A model generated the notes under the pieces. The model ran no database searches and had not been told where the DNA came from. It saw only the letters and a program-made list of their open reading frames with translations. From contig JAFZQO010000006.1 of the NCBI GenBank assembly GCA_017620335.1, positions 78,650 to 142,649 on the forward strand: DNA of 64,000 bases, written 5' to 3'. How positions within the stretch are numbered: the first letter of the stretch is position 1; every line of letters begins with the position of its first letter. Below are positions 42,664 through 51,253 of this stretch, one piece after another. The position numbers and the translations under genes are program-made. Origin of the DNA: Bacteroidales bacterium (GTDB taxonomy: Bacteria > Bacteroidota > Bacteroidia > Bacteroidales > UBA932).

Positions 42664-44148
42664 ATGAAAAGGATACTTCTTGTCGCAGCGATGCTTCTCG
42701 CTGCCGTCGGCGCGCGTGCCGAACTCTCCCTGCGCCACCCCACGGGGGACCACATGGTGCTCCAGCAGAACGCCGAGGCGGCGGTATGGGGATACGCTTC
42801 ACCTGGTTCAACGGTCACTGTAATACCTTCCTGGGACACACAGCCTTATGTCGCCAAGGCCGACGAGAAGGGTCATTGGACCGCTCGCGTGAAGACGCCC
42901 GCGGCCAGTTATAAGGCATATACTATCACTGTCAGCGGAAATGGCTCCGTCATCACCATAAACGACGTCCTTGTGGGCGAGGTCTGGCTCGCGTCGGGCC
43001 AGTCCAACATGGAGATTCCGCTGAGGGGCTTTACCAACTGTCCCATAGAGAATTACAACGAAGTCATCACCCGCGCTCCCGCCCGGGACCGCATCCGCAT
43101 GTTCTATGCGCATGCCGACCAGACCGACGAGCCGCTGGAAGAAGTCCGCATAACCGAAGGATGGCAGTGCGCCGACCCGAACTCCATCCCGGAGATGAGT
43201 GCGGTAGGATATTTCTTCGCATACAAGCTCAACGAGGTTCTTGACATCCCTATCGGCATTGTAGCCTTCCCTCGCGGAGGCGCCCGAGTCGAGAGCTGGC
43301 TGCCGCGCGAGACCGTGGCTTCATACGGGACGGAGGACCTCAGCCCGGAGGGCATTGCCAGGATGGGCGGGTATCTGCGTCCCTTCCAGATGTACAATGC
43401 AATGGAAGTGCCCCTGCAGGGCTATACCGCCCACGGCTTCATCTGGTACCAGGGCTGCTCCAACGTGGACCACGAGGACGAGTTCGTGCCCCGCATGCAG
43501 GACCTCGTGAGGCAGTGGCGCAGCGACTGGGGCGACAAGGACGACTCCATGCCTTTCTACATGGTTGAGATCGCGCCGTATCTTTATTCAAGGGACAATG
43601 GCGACAGCGGCGCGAGGCTGCGCAAGGCGCAGCACGACGCCGCGAAAGCCATCCCAAACTCCGCCATAGTCTGCACCAACGACCTGGTGGCGGCGTTCGA
43701 GGCAGACAACATCCATCCCTGCAGGAAGGAACCCATCGGCAACCGCCTGGCTTACATAGCCTTGAACAGAGACTACGGCTTCGAAAGGGTGGCCTGGCAG
43801 TCGCCCGAGGCGGTGGAGGTTTTCAAACGCGAGCCCCCCAAGGAAGGCGATCCCCGTGCGAGAGGCCCCTGGGGCCGCATTCCGGCGAATGAGATCAACG
43901 TCAGGATCGCCAACTGCCCCAACGGCATAGACCGCGTGAACGAGATCGAAGGACTTGAGGTCTGCGGAAGCGACGGCGTATGGCATCCCGTTTCGAAGAT
44001 ACGTTACAACGGTGATACGATGAGCATCACGCTCGACGAGGTGCAGGACCCGAAGGCCGTCCGCTACGGCTGGGCCGACTTCAGGCCCGGCAACATCCAC
44101 AGCGTCGAGGGACTGCCGCTGGTGCCCTTCAGTCTGACTTTGGAATAA
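42664..44148 (+). CDS. Secreted SGNH-fold acetylesterase (sialate O-acetylesterase family)
   Basis: A 494-residue protein with an N-terminal signal peptide (MKRILLVAAMLLAAVGARA). The SGNH block I motif ASGQSNMEIPL, with nucleophile Ser, is near residue 117. Other family segments are AVGYFFAYKLNEVLDIPIG, GIVAFPRGGARVESW and WYQGCSNV. Family members remove acetyl groups from sialic acid or, in xylan loci, from xylose or glucuronoxylan. With GH115 12 bases downstream, xylan deacetylation is the better guess. Confidence 0.9.
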   Translation: MKRILLVAAMLLAAVGARAELSLRHPTGDHMVLQQNAEAAVWGYASPGSTVTVIPSWDTQPYVAKADEKGHWTARVKTPAASYKAYTITVSGNGSVITINDVLVGEVWLASGQSNMEIPLRGFTNCPIENYNEVITRAPARDRIRMFYAHADQTDEPLEEVRITEGWQCADPNSIPEMSAVGYFFAYKLNEVLDIPIGIVAFPRGGARVESWLPRETVASYGTEDLSPEGIARMGGYLRPFQMYNAMEVPLQGYTAHGFIWYQGCSNVDHEDEFVPRMQDLVRQWRSDWGDKDDSMPFYMVEIAPYLYSRDNGDSGARLRKAQHDAAKAIPNSAIVCTNDLVAAFEADNIHPCRKEPIGNRLAYIALNRDYGFERVAWQSPEAVEVFKREPPKEGDPRARGPWGRIPANEINVRIANCPNGIDRVNEIEGLEVCGSDGVWHPVSKIRYNGDTMSITLDEVQDPKAVRYGWADFRPGNIHSVEGLPLVPFSLTLE

Positions 44149-44160
44149 TTGTACGGATCG

Positions 44161-46686
44161 ATGATGCACAGACGTTTTTCATTCCTTCTGGCGGCGATGC
44201 TGCTGTTCTCTTCCAATACGTTCGCATTGGACCATCCCGGAATAACCGAGGCCCGGAACGCAGCCGGACGTTTTCCATTGATTGCTGACGGCGTGCCCGT
44301 AGCGGTGGTGGCCGATCCGGCCGACGCGCAGGGCGTCCTCATCGCAGCGGAGACGCTGCGCGAGGACTTCAGGCGCGTCTGCGGGCGCAAGGCGTCCTCC
44401 GCCGGCCCCCGCGCCATCATCGCCGGCACCGTGTACAGCCCGCTCATCATGAAACTGGCTTCGGACGGGGTAATCGACTTGTCGCCGCTTAAAGGGCAGT
44501 ACGAAACCTATATCATCAAGACAGTCGGCGCGGTGCAGGGCTATGAGGATGCCCTGGTGATCGCCGGAGCCGACATGCGCGGTGCCATCTACGGCATATA
44601 CGAGATCTCCGAGCAGATAGGCGTGTCGCCATGGTACGACTGGGCGGACGTGCCCGTGAAGCATCAGGACAACCTTTCCCTTGCAAACGGGGCATATACC
44701 GTGGAGCAGCCCGCAGTGCGCTACAGAGGCATTTTCCTCAACGACGAGGCCCCCTGCCTGACTTCATGGGTGAAGAACACCTACGGCACGGACTACGGTG
44801 ACCATCGCTTCTACTCACGAGTGTTCGAGCTCCTTCTGCGCCTCAGGGCCAATTTCATGTGGCCGGCGATGTGGGGCTGGTCCTTCTATGCCGACGATCC
44901 GGAGAACAGCCGTACCGCAGACGAGATGGGTATCATCATGGGCACCTCGCACCACGAGCCGATGGCCCGCAACCATCAGGAGTGGGTAAGGAAGAACGAC
45001 GCAGAAGGTCCCTGGGATTATACCGTCAACAAGAAGGTCCTTGACAGGTTCTTCACCGAAGGCATGGAGCGGGCGAAGGATACTGAGGACCTCATCACCA
45101 TCGGAATGAGGGGCGACGGCGACGCCGCGCTCGGCAAGGAAGGGGAGGAGGCCAAGTACATCAGCCTGCTCGAGAGTATCATCGACAACCAGAGGAAGAT
45201 CATCAGGAAGGTCACCAAGCGTCCTGCGGAGGAAAGGCCCCAGGTCTGGGCCCTCTACAAGGAGGTCCAGCAGTATTACGACCTCGGGCTCCGCGTCCCG
45301 GACGACGTCACCATCCTCCTGAGCGACGACAACTGGGGCGATGTCCGCAAGCTCCCGACGGCTGCCGAGCGCAGCCGCAAGGGAGGCTGGGGCATCTACT
45401 ACCATGTCGATTACGTAGGTGCTCCCCGCAATTCCAAGTGGCTGAACATCACCCCCATACAGAACATGTGGGAGCAGCTCCAGCTGACTTACGCATACGG
45501 AGTCGACAGACTCTGGGTGCTCAACGTGGGCGACCTCAAGCCCATGGAGTATCCCATAGACCTGTTCCTGGCCATGGCCCGCAGGCCGGAGTCGTTCACC
45601 GCCGGGAACCTCCTGGACCATACCCGTGAGTTCTGCGCTGCGGCGTTCGGAGAGGACCAGGCGGAGGAGGCCGCACGCATCCTCAATCTCTACAGCAAGT
45701 ACAGCGGCCGAACCACCGCCGAGATGATGGACCGCAGGACCTATGACCTGCCTTCCGGCGAATTCAAGCAGGTCTGCGACGAATTCGTCAGGCTGGAGGC
45801 GGAAGCCCTTAGGCAGTTCATGGCTTTGGCTCCAGAGGCCAGGGACGCTTACCGTCAGATAATCCTTTTTCCCATCCAGGCCCTCTCCAACGTCTATGAC
45901 ATGTACTACGCACAGGCGATGAACCATGACCTCTACGCCAAGGGAGACCCCGACGCCGACTACTGGGCGGACCAGGTCGAGAAATGCTTCGAGCGCGACG
46001 CGGAACTCATGCGTCAGTACAACAAGGAGATGTCCGGTGGCAAATGGGACGGCATGATGACGCAGAAGCACATCGGCTACCGTTCCTGGAACGACAACTT
46101 CCGTGCGGACACGATGCCGGAGGTGAAGCGCATTGGCGAAGTGGAAGCCGGAGGCTTCTCCTTCGCTGCAGCGCCCCGGGCCGGCTATACCGCCGTCGAG
46201 GCGGAGCATTATTTCGCCTCAGAGGCGCCTGAAGGCACGGAGTGGACCGTGATACCGTACATGGGCCGTACGCGCAGCGGCGTGGCTTTAATGCCCTATA
46301 CACAGCCTTCCGAGGGCGCTTCGCTGCGTTACCGCATTGAGCTGCCGGAAGGTACGGACAAGGTGAAGGTCCACGTGGTCACGAAATCCACCCTGGCCTT
46401 CAACAACACCGGCCACCGCTACGAGGTGGAGATGGGAGGAAGCAAGGAGATACAGCATTTCAACGCCCGCCTCAACGAGGACCCCGCCAACATCTACTCC
46501 GTATATTATCCGACCGTGGCCCGCAGGGTGGTGGAGACGGTCTCGGAACTGCCTGCCAAGGAAGGCTGGAACGAAATCGTGATCCGTCCGCTGGATCCGG
46601 GCATCGTTTTCGAGAAGATAGTCGTCGATTACGGCGGATATACCCCACAGTTCCTCTTCGGAGCCGAATCCCCGGCGTCGCGATGA
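44161..46686 (+). CDS. Glycoside hydrolase family 115, xylan alpha-1,2-glucuronidase
   Basis: An 841-residue secreted protein (signal peptide after MMHRRFSF). It fits GH115 throughout: YGIYEISEQIGVSPWYDWAD, RGIFLNDEAP, FMWPAMWG, IGMRGDGD near residue 315, LSDDNWGD near 390, and a C-terminal beta domain ending around VDYGGY. GH115 removes (4-O-methyl-)glucuronic acid from xylan. It pairs with the acetylesterase upstream as a debranching module. No SusC/SusD or xylanase gene is adjacent, so the locus is a partial one. Confidence 0.94.
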   Translation: MMHRRFSFLLAAMLLFSSNTFALDHPGITEARNAAGRFPLIADGVPVAVVADPADAQGVLIAAETLREDFRRVCGRKASSAGPRAIIAGTVYSPLIMKLASDGVIDLSPLKGQYETYIIKTVGAVQGYEDALVIAGADMRGAIYGIYEISEQIGVSPWYDWADVPVKHQDNLSLANGAYTVEQPAVRYRGIFLNDEAPCLTSWVKNTYGTDYGDHRFYSRVFELLLRLRANFMWPAMWGWSFYADDPENSRTADEMGIIMGTSHHEPMARNHQEWVRKNDAEGPWDYTVNKKVLDRFFTEGMERAKDTEDLITIGMRGDGDAALGKEGEEAKYISLLESIIDNQRKIIRKVTKRPAEERPQVWALYKEVQQYYDLGLRVPDDVTILLSDDNWGDVRKLPTAAERSRKGGWGIYYHVDYVGAPRNSKWLNITPIQNMWEQLQLTYAYGVDRLWVLNVGDLKPMEYPIDLFLAMARRPESFTAGNLLDHTREFCAAAFGEDQAEEAARILNLYSKYSGRTTAEMMDRRTYDLPSGEFKQVCDEFVRLEAEALRQFMALAPEARDAYRQIILFPIQALSNVYDMYYAQAMNHDLYAKGDPDADYWADQVEKCFERDAELMRQYNKEMSGGKWDGMMTQKHIGYRSWNDNFRADTMPEVKRIGEVEAGGFSFAAAPRAGYTAVEAEHYFASEAPEGTEWTVIPYMGRTRSGVALMPYTQPSEGASLRYRIELPEGTDKVKVHVVTKSTLAFNNTGHRYEVEMGGSKEIQHFNARLNEDPANIYSVYYPTVARRVVETVSELPAKEGWNEIVIRPLDPGIVFEKIVVDYGGYTPQFLFGAESPASR

Positions 46687-46707
46687 CGCGCTTTTGCGAA
46701 AACTTGT

Positions 46708-46715
46708 TATCTTTG
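46708..46715 (+). promoter_or_regulatory. -7 element of the 5-alpha-reductase operon
   Basis: TATCTTTG, exact TAnnTTTG, 16 bases before the first ATG at 46732. No TTTG at the -33 distance. It separates this operon from GH115. Confidence 0.6.
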
Positions 46716-46731
46716 CGTTAATTTGACCTGA

Positions 46732-47508
46732 ATGACTATGTTTTCGTTGCACGCATTCAACATCTTCCTCATCGTGATGGCCGTCATAGCCGTCGTGGTA
46801 TTCGTCTGCCTGTTCTTCGTGGACGCCGGCTACGGCAAGTTCTACCAGCCCAAGTGGGGTCCGTCCCTGGACAACCATCTGGGCTGGGTGCTCATGGAAG
46901 CACCGGTATTCATCGCGATGCTGCTGCTCTGGTGGTTCTCGGACCGCAGGGGAGACCCCGTGCGCCTGGTGTTCCTGCTGATATTCGAACTTCACTATTT
47001 CCACCGTTCTTTCATATTCCCTCTGCATATTCGCGGCCACAACAGGATGCCCATGAGCATAATCCTAATGGGCGCGCTCTTCAACACCCTCAATGCATTC
47101 ATGCAGGGCGGGTGGATATTCTACCTGTCCCCGGCGGACATGTATCCGGCCTCATGGCTGGTCTGCCTGCCCTTCATTCTCGGCACCGCCTTCTTCTTCT
47201 TCGGCATGTCCGTCAACATAGGCTCCGATACGATAATCCGCAATCTCCGCAAACCGGGAGACACGGCGCATTACCTGCCCAAGGGCGGGATGTTCCGCTA
47301 CGTGACGAGCGCCAACTATTTCGGGGAGTTCATCGAATGGGTGGGCTTCGCGATCCTGACATGGTCCTGGTCCGGGGCGGTCTTCGCCCTCTGGACCTTC
47401 GCGAACCTGGCGCCCCGCGCAGCGCGCATCTATGACATGTACAGCAGGGAATTCCCGGACGAACTCGACACGTCGAAGACGAAGAGGATGCTTCCGTTTA
47501 TTTATTGA
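46732..47508 (+). CDS. 3-oxo-5-alpha-steroid 4-dehydrogenase (steroid 5-alpha-reductase) family protein
   Basis: A 258-residue integral membrane protein with about six or seven helices. Family marks are ELHYFHRSFIFPL near residue 85 and the C-terminal NADPH-binding block YVTSANYFGEFIEWVGFAI near 190, ending in YDMYSREFPD. Homologues reduce the delta-4 double bond of 3-oxo-steroids to the 5-alpha (allo) configuration. An ATG at 46738 is an alternative start. First gene of a coupled operon with an OYE reductase and two SDRs. Confidence 0.85.
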   Translation: MTMFSLHAFNIFLIVMAVIAVVVFVCLFFVDAGYGKFYQPKWGPSLDNHLGWVLMEAPVFIAMLLLWWFSDRRGDPVRLVFLLIFELHYFHRSFIFPLHIRGHNRMPMSIILMGALFNTLNAFMQGGWIFYLSPADMYPASWLVCLPFILGTAFFFFGMSVNIGSDTIIRNLRKPGDTAHYLPKGGMFRYVTSANYFGEFIEWVGFAILTWSWSGAVFALWTFANLAPRAARIYDMYSREFPDELDTSKTKRMLPFIY

Positions 47509-47509
47509 A

Positions 47510-48748
47510 ATGATTGATTCTCCAATATTTACTCCGGTGCAGATAGGCCCGGTGACCTTGCGCAACCGCGTGATCCGCTCGGCTGCGTTCGAGAACATGG
47601 CCTACGGCAACAAGCCTTCCAAGGACCTTTTCGACTACCACGTCGCAGTGGCCCGCGGGGGAGTGGGAATGACTACCCTGGCATACGCTTCGGTGAACAG
47701 GAGCGGCCTGTCTTTCGACGGGCAGCTCTGGATGCGCGAAGAGATCGTCCCCGCTCTGAAGGAGATTACGGACGCCGTCCACGCCCAGGGGGCGAAGGCG
47801 TCCATCCAGCTCGGTCACTGCGGCAACATGACCCACCGCGCCACCTGCGGATGCATGCCTGTGGGTGCCTCAGGCGGATTCAACCTGTATTCCCCGACTT
47901 TTGTCAGAAAGCTCAGAGTGGATGAGATCGAGGCGCTGGTGGAGGATTTCGGCCACGCAGTGGACCTCGCCCGGCAGGCGGGATTCGACTGCGTCGAGAT
48001 CCACGCCGGGCACGGCTACCTCATCAGCCAGTTCCTTTCGCCCTATACCAACCATCGCCACGACAGTTTCGGAGGCTCGCTGGATAACCGCATGCGCTTC
48101 ATGCGTATGGTCATCAAACGCGTCATGGAGGCTGCCGGGGACGACATGGGAGTGCTGGTCAAGATGAACATGCACGACGGCTTCCGCCGCGGAATGCAGA
48201 GGGGAGAGTGCCTTGAGGTGGCCCGCGAGTTGGAGAGGCTCGGAGTCCATGCCATCGTCCTCTCCGCAGGATTTGTCAGCAAGGCTCCGATGGAGGTGAT
48301 GCGCGGTGCGATGCCGCTGCGGACTTTCGCCCACTACATGGATTTCCGCAAGTTCTGGTGGCTCAAGGCTTTCGTGCGTCTTTTCGGCCGCGTCGTGATT
48401 CCGACCGTCCCGTACAAGGACGCCTATTTCCTGGAGGATGCGAAGCAGTTCCGCGAAGCCGTAAATCTGCCGCTGGTATGCGTCGGAGGCATGGTCTCGC
48501 GTTCCTCGATCGAGGAGGCGCTCGGGGCCGGCTTCTGCGCCGTGCAGATGGCCAGGGCGCTGGTCCGTGACACGGATTTCGTCAACAAGCTTCACAGCGG
48601 GGAAGTGGAGCGCAGCGACTGCAGGCACTCGAACTACTGCATCGGGCGCATGTACTCGCTGGAAATGAAATGCAATCACTGTACGGGAGAGCTGCCCGCC
48701 TCCCTGCGCCGTGAGATAGACAAAGCTGAGAAGAGATGGTCGCGCTGA
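47510..48748 (+). CDS. Old-yellow-enzyme family NADH:flavin oxidoreductase (candidate delta-4-3-ketosteroid 5-beta-reductase type)
   Basis: A 412-residue FMN-binding TIM barrel. Substrate/FMN motifs are IQLGHCGNMTH near residue 102 and EIHAGHGYLISQFLSP near 163, followed by TNHRHDSFGGSLDNR. A C-terminal cysteine cluster (CRHSNYC, CNHC) near 370-395 may hold an Fe-S centre. The second FAD/NAD domain of FadH/BaiCD-type enzymes is missing. It starts 1 base after the 5-alpha-reductase stop. Gut bile-acid 5-beta-reductases belong to this family. Confidence 0.82.
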   Translation: MIDSPIFTPVQIGPVTLRNRVIRSAAFENMAYGNKPSKDLFDYHVAVARGGVGMTTLAYASVNRSGLSFDGQLWMREEIVPALKEITDAVHAQGAKASIQLGHCGNMTHRATCGCMPVGASGGFNLYSPTFVRKLRVDEIEALVEDFGHAVDLARQAGFDCVEIHAGHGYLISQFLSPYTNHRHDSFGGSLDNRMRFMRMVIKRVMEAAGDDMGVLVKMNMHDGFRRGMQRGECLEVARELERLGVHAIVLSAGFVSKAPMEVMRGAMPLRTFAHYMDFRKFWWLKAFVRLFGRVVIPTVPYKDAYFLEDAKQFREAVNLPLVCVGGMVSRSSIEEALGAGFCAVQMARALVRDTDFVNKLHSGEVERSDCRHSNYCIGRMYSLEMKCNHCTGELPASLRREIDKAEKRWSR

Positions 48749-49500
48749 TAACAGGAGGAAGTTCCGGAATGGGACTGGAGTTCTCCCGCGCCCTCGCCGC
48801 GCGGGGCTGCGACCTTGTGCTCGTGAGCAACCGGGAAGATGAACTGGCTGCTGCCGCCGAAGCTCTTTCGAAGGAGTTTCCGGTGCAGGTCAGAACGCGC
48901 TTCCAGGACCTTGCGAGGCTTGAGGCTGCGGAAGAACTGTACGGCTGGTGCGAGTCGGAAGGTATTGAAGCGGACATTCTGGTCAACGATGCCGGAATGT
49001 TCTTTTTCAAGGAGTTGCAAGTTTCAGACCTGGACCGCGTCCAAGCCATGATAAACCTCCATGTGACTACTGTGACCCGCCTTTGCATCCTCTTCGGGCA
49101 GAGGATGAAAGAGCGTAAAGGCGGATACATCCTCAATGTCTCTTCGATGGCCGCTCGCATCCCTTCGCCAGGCATCGCGGTCTATTCCTCTACCAAGGCT
49201 TACCTGCGCACTTTCGGCAAGTCTTATCCGTTCGAGCTGGAGCCTTACGGCGTGAAAATGACGACCGTCTGTCCAGCTGCCATCGCCACGCCTCTCTACA
49301 GGCTCGATCCCAAATGGATGAGGTTCGGCGTCCGCATCGGCATCATCAAAACCCCGCAGTGGCTGGTCAAACGGGCGCTCAGGGCTCTCTTCCGGGGCCG
49401 GAGGATAATCAGCCCCGCGTTCATGAACGTATGGCTTCCCGCCATCGTGAGGGGCCTTCCTGGACCTTTGGAGGCAAGAATCTGGGATAAAGTCAAATGA
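48736..49500 (+). CDS. Short-chain dehydrogenase/reductase (candidate hydroxysteroid dehydrogenase), SDR 1
   Basis: A 254-residue classical SDR. NAD(P)-binding ITGGSSGMGLEF is at residues 5-16, NDAG near 86, catalytic Ser in LNVSSMAAR, and YSSTK (YxxxK) near 155. A C-terminal amphipathic/hydrophobic tail (FMNVWLPAIVRGL) is seen, as in membrane-associated 17-beta-HSD-like members. It overlaps the OYE gene by 13 bases. 3-Keto/3-hydroxy steroid interconversion is inferred from the neighbours only. Confidence 0.82.
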   Translation: MVALITGGSSGMGLEFSRALAARGCDLVLVSNREDELAAAAEALSKEFPVQVRTRFQDLARLEAAEELYGWCESEGIEADILVNDAGMFFFKELQVSDLDRVQAMINLHVTTVTRLCILFGQRMKERKGGYILNVSSMAARIPSPGIAVYSSTKAYLRTFGKSYPFELEPYGVKMTTVCPAAIATPLYRLDPKWMRFGVRIGIIKTPQWLVKRALRALFRGRRIISPAFMNVWLPAIVRGLPGPLEARIWDKVK

Positions 49501-50315
49501 AGGACGGGAAGGTCATAATCACCGGCGCGTCCGGCGCCATGGGAAGCGTGGCCGTCCGGGCGCTCGCCTCCCAGGGCAGGTCCGTCGTCATGGCATGCCG
49601 CAACGTGCAGAAAGCGGAAGACGTCAGAAGCCGCATCATCGCGGAACTGCCCGATGCCGATATCGAAATCCGCAGGCTGGAGTTGGGCTCGCTGGAGTCC
49701 GTCAAGTCATTCGCAGAGGGTGTGGGCGGCACGCCTGTCTCAGCACTTTTCAACAATGCAGGAGTAATCAGCAGGGGCTATTCGCTTACCGCCGACGGAC
49801 TTGAGAATACCTTCGCGGTCAATTACTTCGCCCCGGTCCTCCTCACCAAACTCCTCCTGCCCCTCATGCAGCCTGACGCCATGGTCGTGAACATGGTGTC
49901 GTTGACCTGCAGGTTCGTAAAGATAGACGGCAAATCTCTAAGGCCCGGTCCGGAGGATTTCTCGCAGCTCGGCACCTACGCCCGCTCGAAACTCGCACTC
50001 CTGCGTTTCTCGCAGGAGTTTGCCCGCCGCAATCCCTCCATCAGGGTTAACCTCGCCGACCCTGGCATCGTCAATTCCAACATGATATCGATGGGCAAAT
50101 GGTTCGACCCACTGGCCGACGTCCTCTTCCGTCCCTTCTGCAAGTCGCCGGAGAGGGGAGTGCAGCCCGCCCTCCGGGCGCTGGCGTCGGAAGAGCGCAA
50201 CCGCTACTTCGTCGGGAAAGGCTCGAAGCCCATTTCGGAAAGATACTCCGATCCGGAGCTGGACCTGCGGCTCTGGAAGGAAACGGAACGCATTTTGTCA
50301 GAGGTCGGGGCATGA
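49497..50315 (+). CDS. Short-chain dehydrogenase/reductase, SDR 2
   Basis: A 272-residue SDR of the retinol-dehydrogenase-like type. ITGASGAMGSVA is at the N-terminus, FNNAGVI near residue 83, and YARSK (YxxxK) near 161. The Ser of the catalytic triad is in VNMVSLTCR. It starts in an ATGA overlap with SDR 1, and its own stop overlaps the PCMD gene start. A second SDR could supply a 3-alpha versus 3-beta (or other position) dehydrogenase. Confidence 0.82.
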   Translation: MKDGKVIITGASGAMGSVAVRALASQGRSVVMACRNVQKAEDVRSRIIAELPDADIEIRRLELGSLESVKSFAEGVGGTPVSALFNNAGVISRGYSLTADGLENTFAVNYFAPVLLTKLLLPLMQPDAMVVNMVSLTCRFVKIDGKSLRPGPEDFSQLGTYARSKLALLRFSQEFARRNPSIRVNLADPGIVNSNMISMGKWFDPLADVLFRPFCKSPERGVQPALRALASEERNRYFVGKGSKPISERYSDPELDLRLWKETERILSEVGA

Positions 50316-51253
50316 GACGGTTATTTCTGATACTTCCGGCCCTTTTGGCCATGTCGCAGTCCCTGTCGGCCCAGCGGGTGGAACTCCTCCCGTTCGGGGA
50401 CTTCGAGCACTGGACAGTGCGCCATATCCAGGAGTCCTCAATACTCGGAGGCGAGGTCAAGACCATCTATGTCGTCGGTCCCGACGAGGTCATCGAGGGC
50501 AACAAGGCCTACGATTACAAAAAGACCCCCTGGGCCTCGTCGAACGCCTATGCTAAGGTTTCGGGAGTCACCAAGACCAGCTTGTCGGTCGAACCTGACA
50601 ACGGCCCGACAGGACGCTGCGCGAAGCTGTCTACGGTATTCGCCTCGTGCCGCGTCGCAGGCCTTATGGACATCCAGGTCCTGGCCACCGGCTCACTCTA
50701 CTGGGGGAAGATGTTCGAGCCGATCACCAGCGTCAAGAATCCCTATTCCAACATTGACTGGGGTATTCCCTTTACCGGAAAGCCTTCCGCTCTTCTGATT
50801 GATTATAAAGCCCTTCTGCCCGCCACAGGCAAGCTGGTCAAGGGCACGACCTTCCACAAAACGGAGTTTCCCGGCGAGGACCCTTGCCGGGTGATGCTGC
50901 TGCTCCAGCGACGCTGGGAGGATGCTGACGGCAACATCCACGCGGAGCGCGTGGGCACAGCCGTCCTGCTCATCGGCCGCAGCACCCAGGGCTGGGTCAA
51001 GGACGGCCGCATCCCTGTAATCTATGGCGAGGCAGGGAAGAAGCTCATGGACCTCATCAACGGCGAGAACGCGCTGTACGCGGTAAACAGCCGCGGCAAG
51101 CGCGTAAAGATAATGGAGGACGGCTGGGCAGGGGCCGACGCCCCGTGCACGCATGCAGTCCTCCATATCTCTTCGGGCTCGCAGGGAGGCTATACCGGCG
51201 CCCCCGGCAATACCCTTTGGATTGACAATCTCAGGATGGAATATCCGCGCTAG
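50312..51253 (+). CDS. Secreted PCMD-domain protein
   Basis: A 313-residue protein with a signal peptide (MRRLFLILPALLAM...SAQ). The body resembles the putative carbohydrate-metabolism domain (PCMD) of Bacteroidota. Seen are GDFEHWTVRH near the start, LATGSLYWGKMFEP and IPFTGKPSALLIDYKALLP in the middle, and a C-terminal LWIDNLRMEY typical of the carbohydrate-binding-like jelly roll. The ATG lies in an ATGA overlap with SDR 2, so it belongs to the reductase operon although it is exported. Role unknown. Confidence 0.75.
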   Translation: MRRLFLILPALLAMSQSLSAQRVELLPFGDFEHWTVRHIQESSILGGEVKTIYVVGPDEVIEGNKAYDYKKTPWASSNAYAKVSGVTKTSLSVEPDNGPTGRCAKLSTVFASCRVAGLMDIQVLATGSLYWGKMFEPITSVKNPYSNIDWGIPFTGKPSALLIDYKALLPATGKLVKGTTFHKTEFPGEDPCRVMLLLQRRWEDADGNIHAERVGTAVLLIGRSTQGWVKDGRIPVIYGEAGKKLMDLINGENALYAVNSRGKRVKIMEDGWAGADAPCTHAVLHISSGSQGGYTGAPGNTLWIDNLRMEYPR

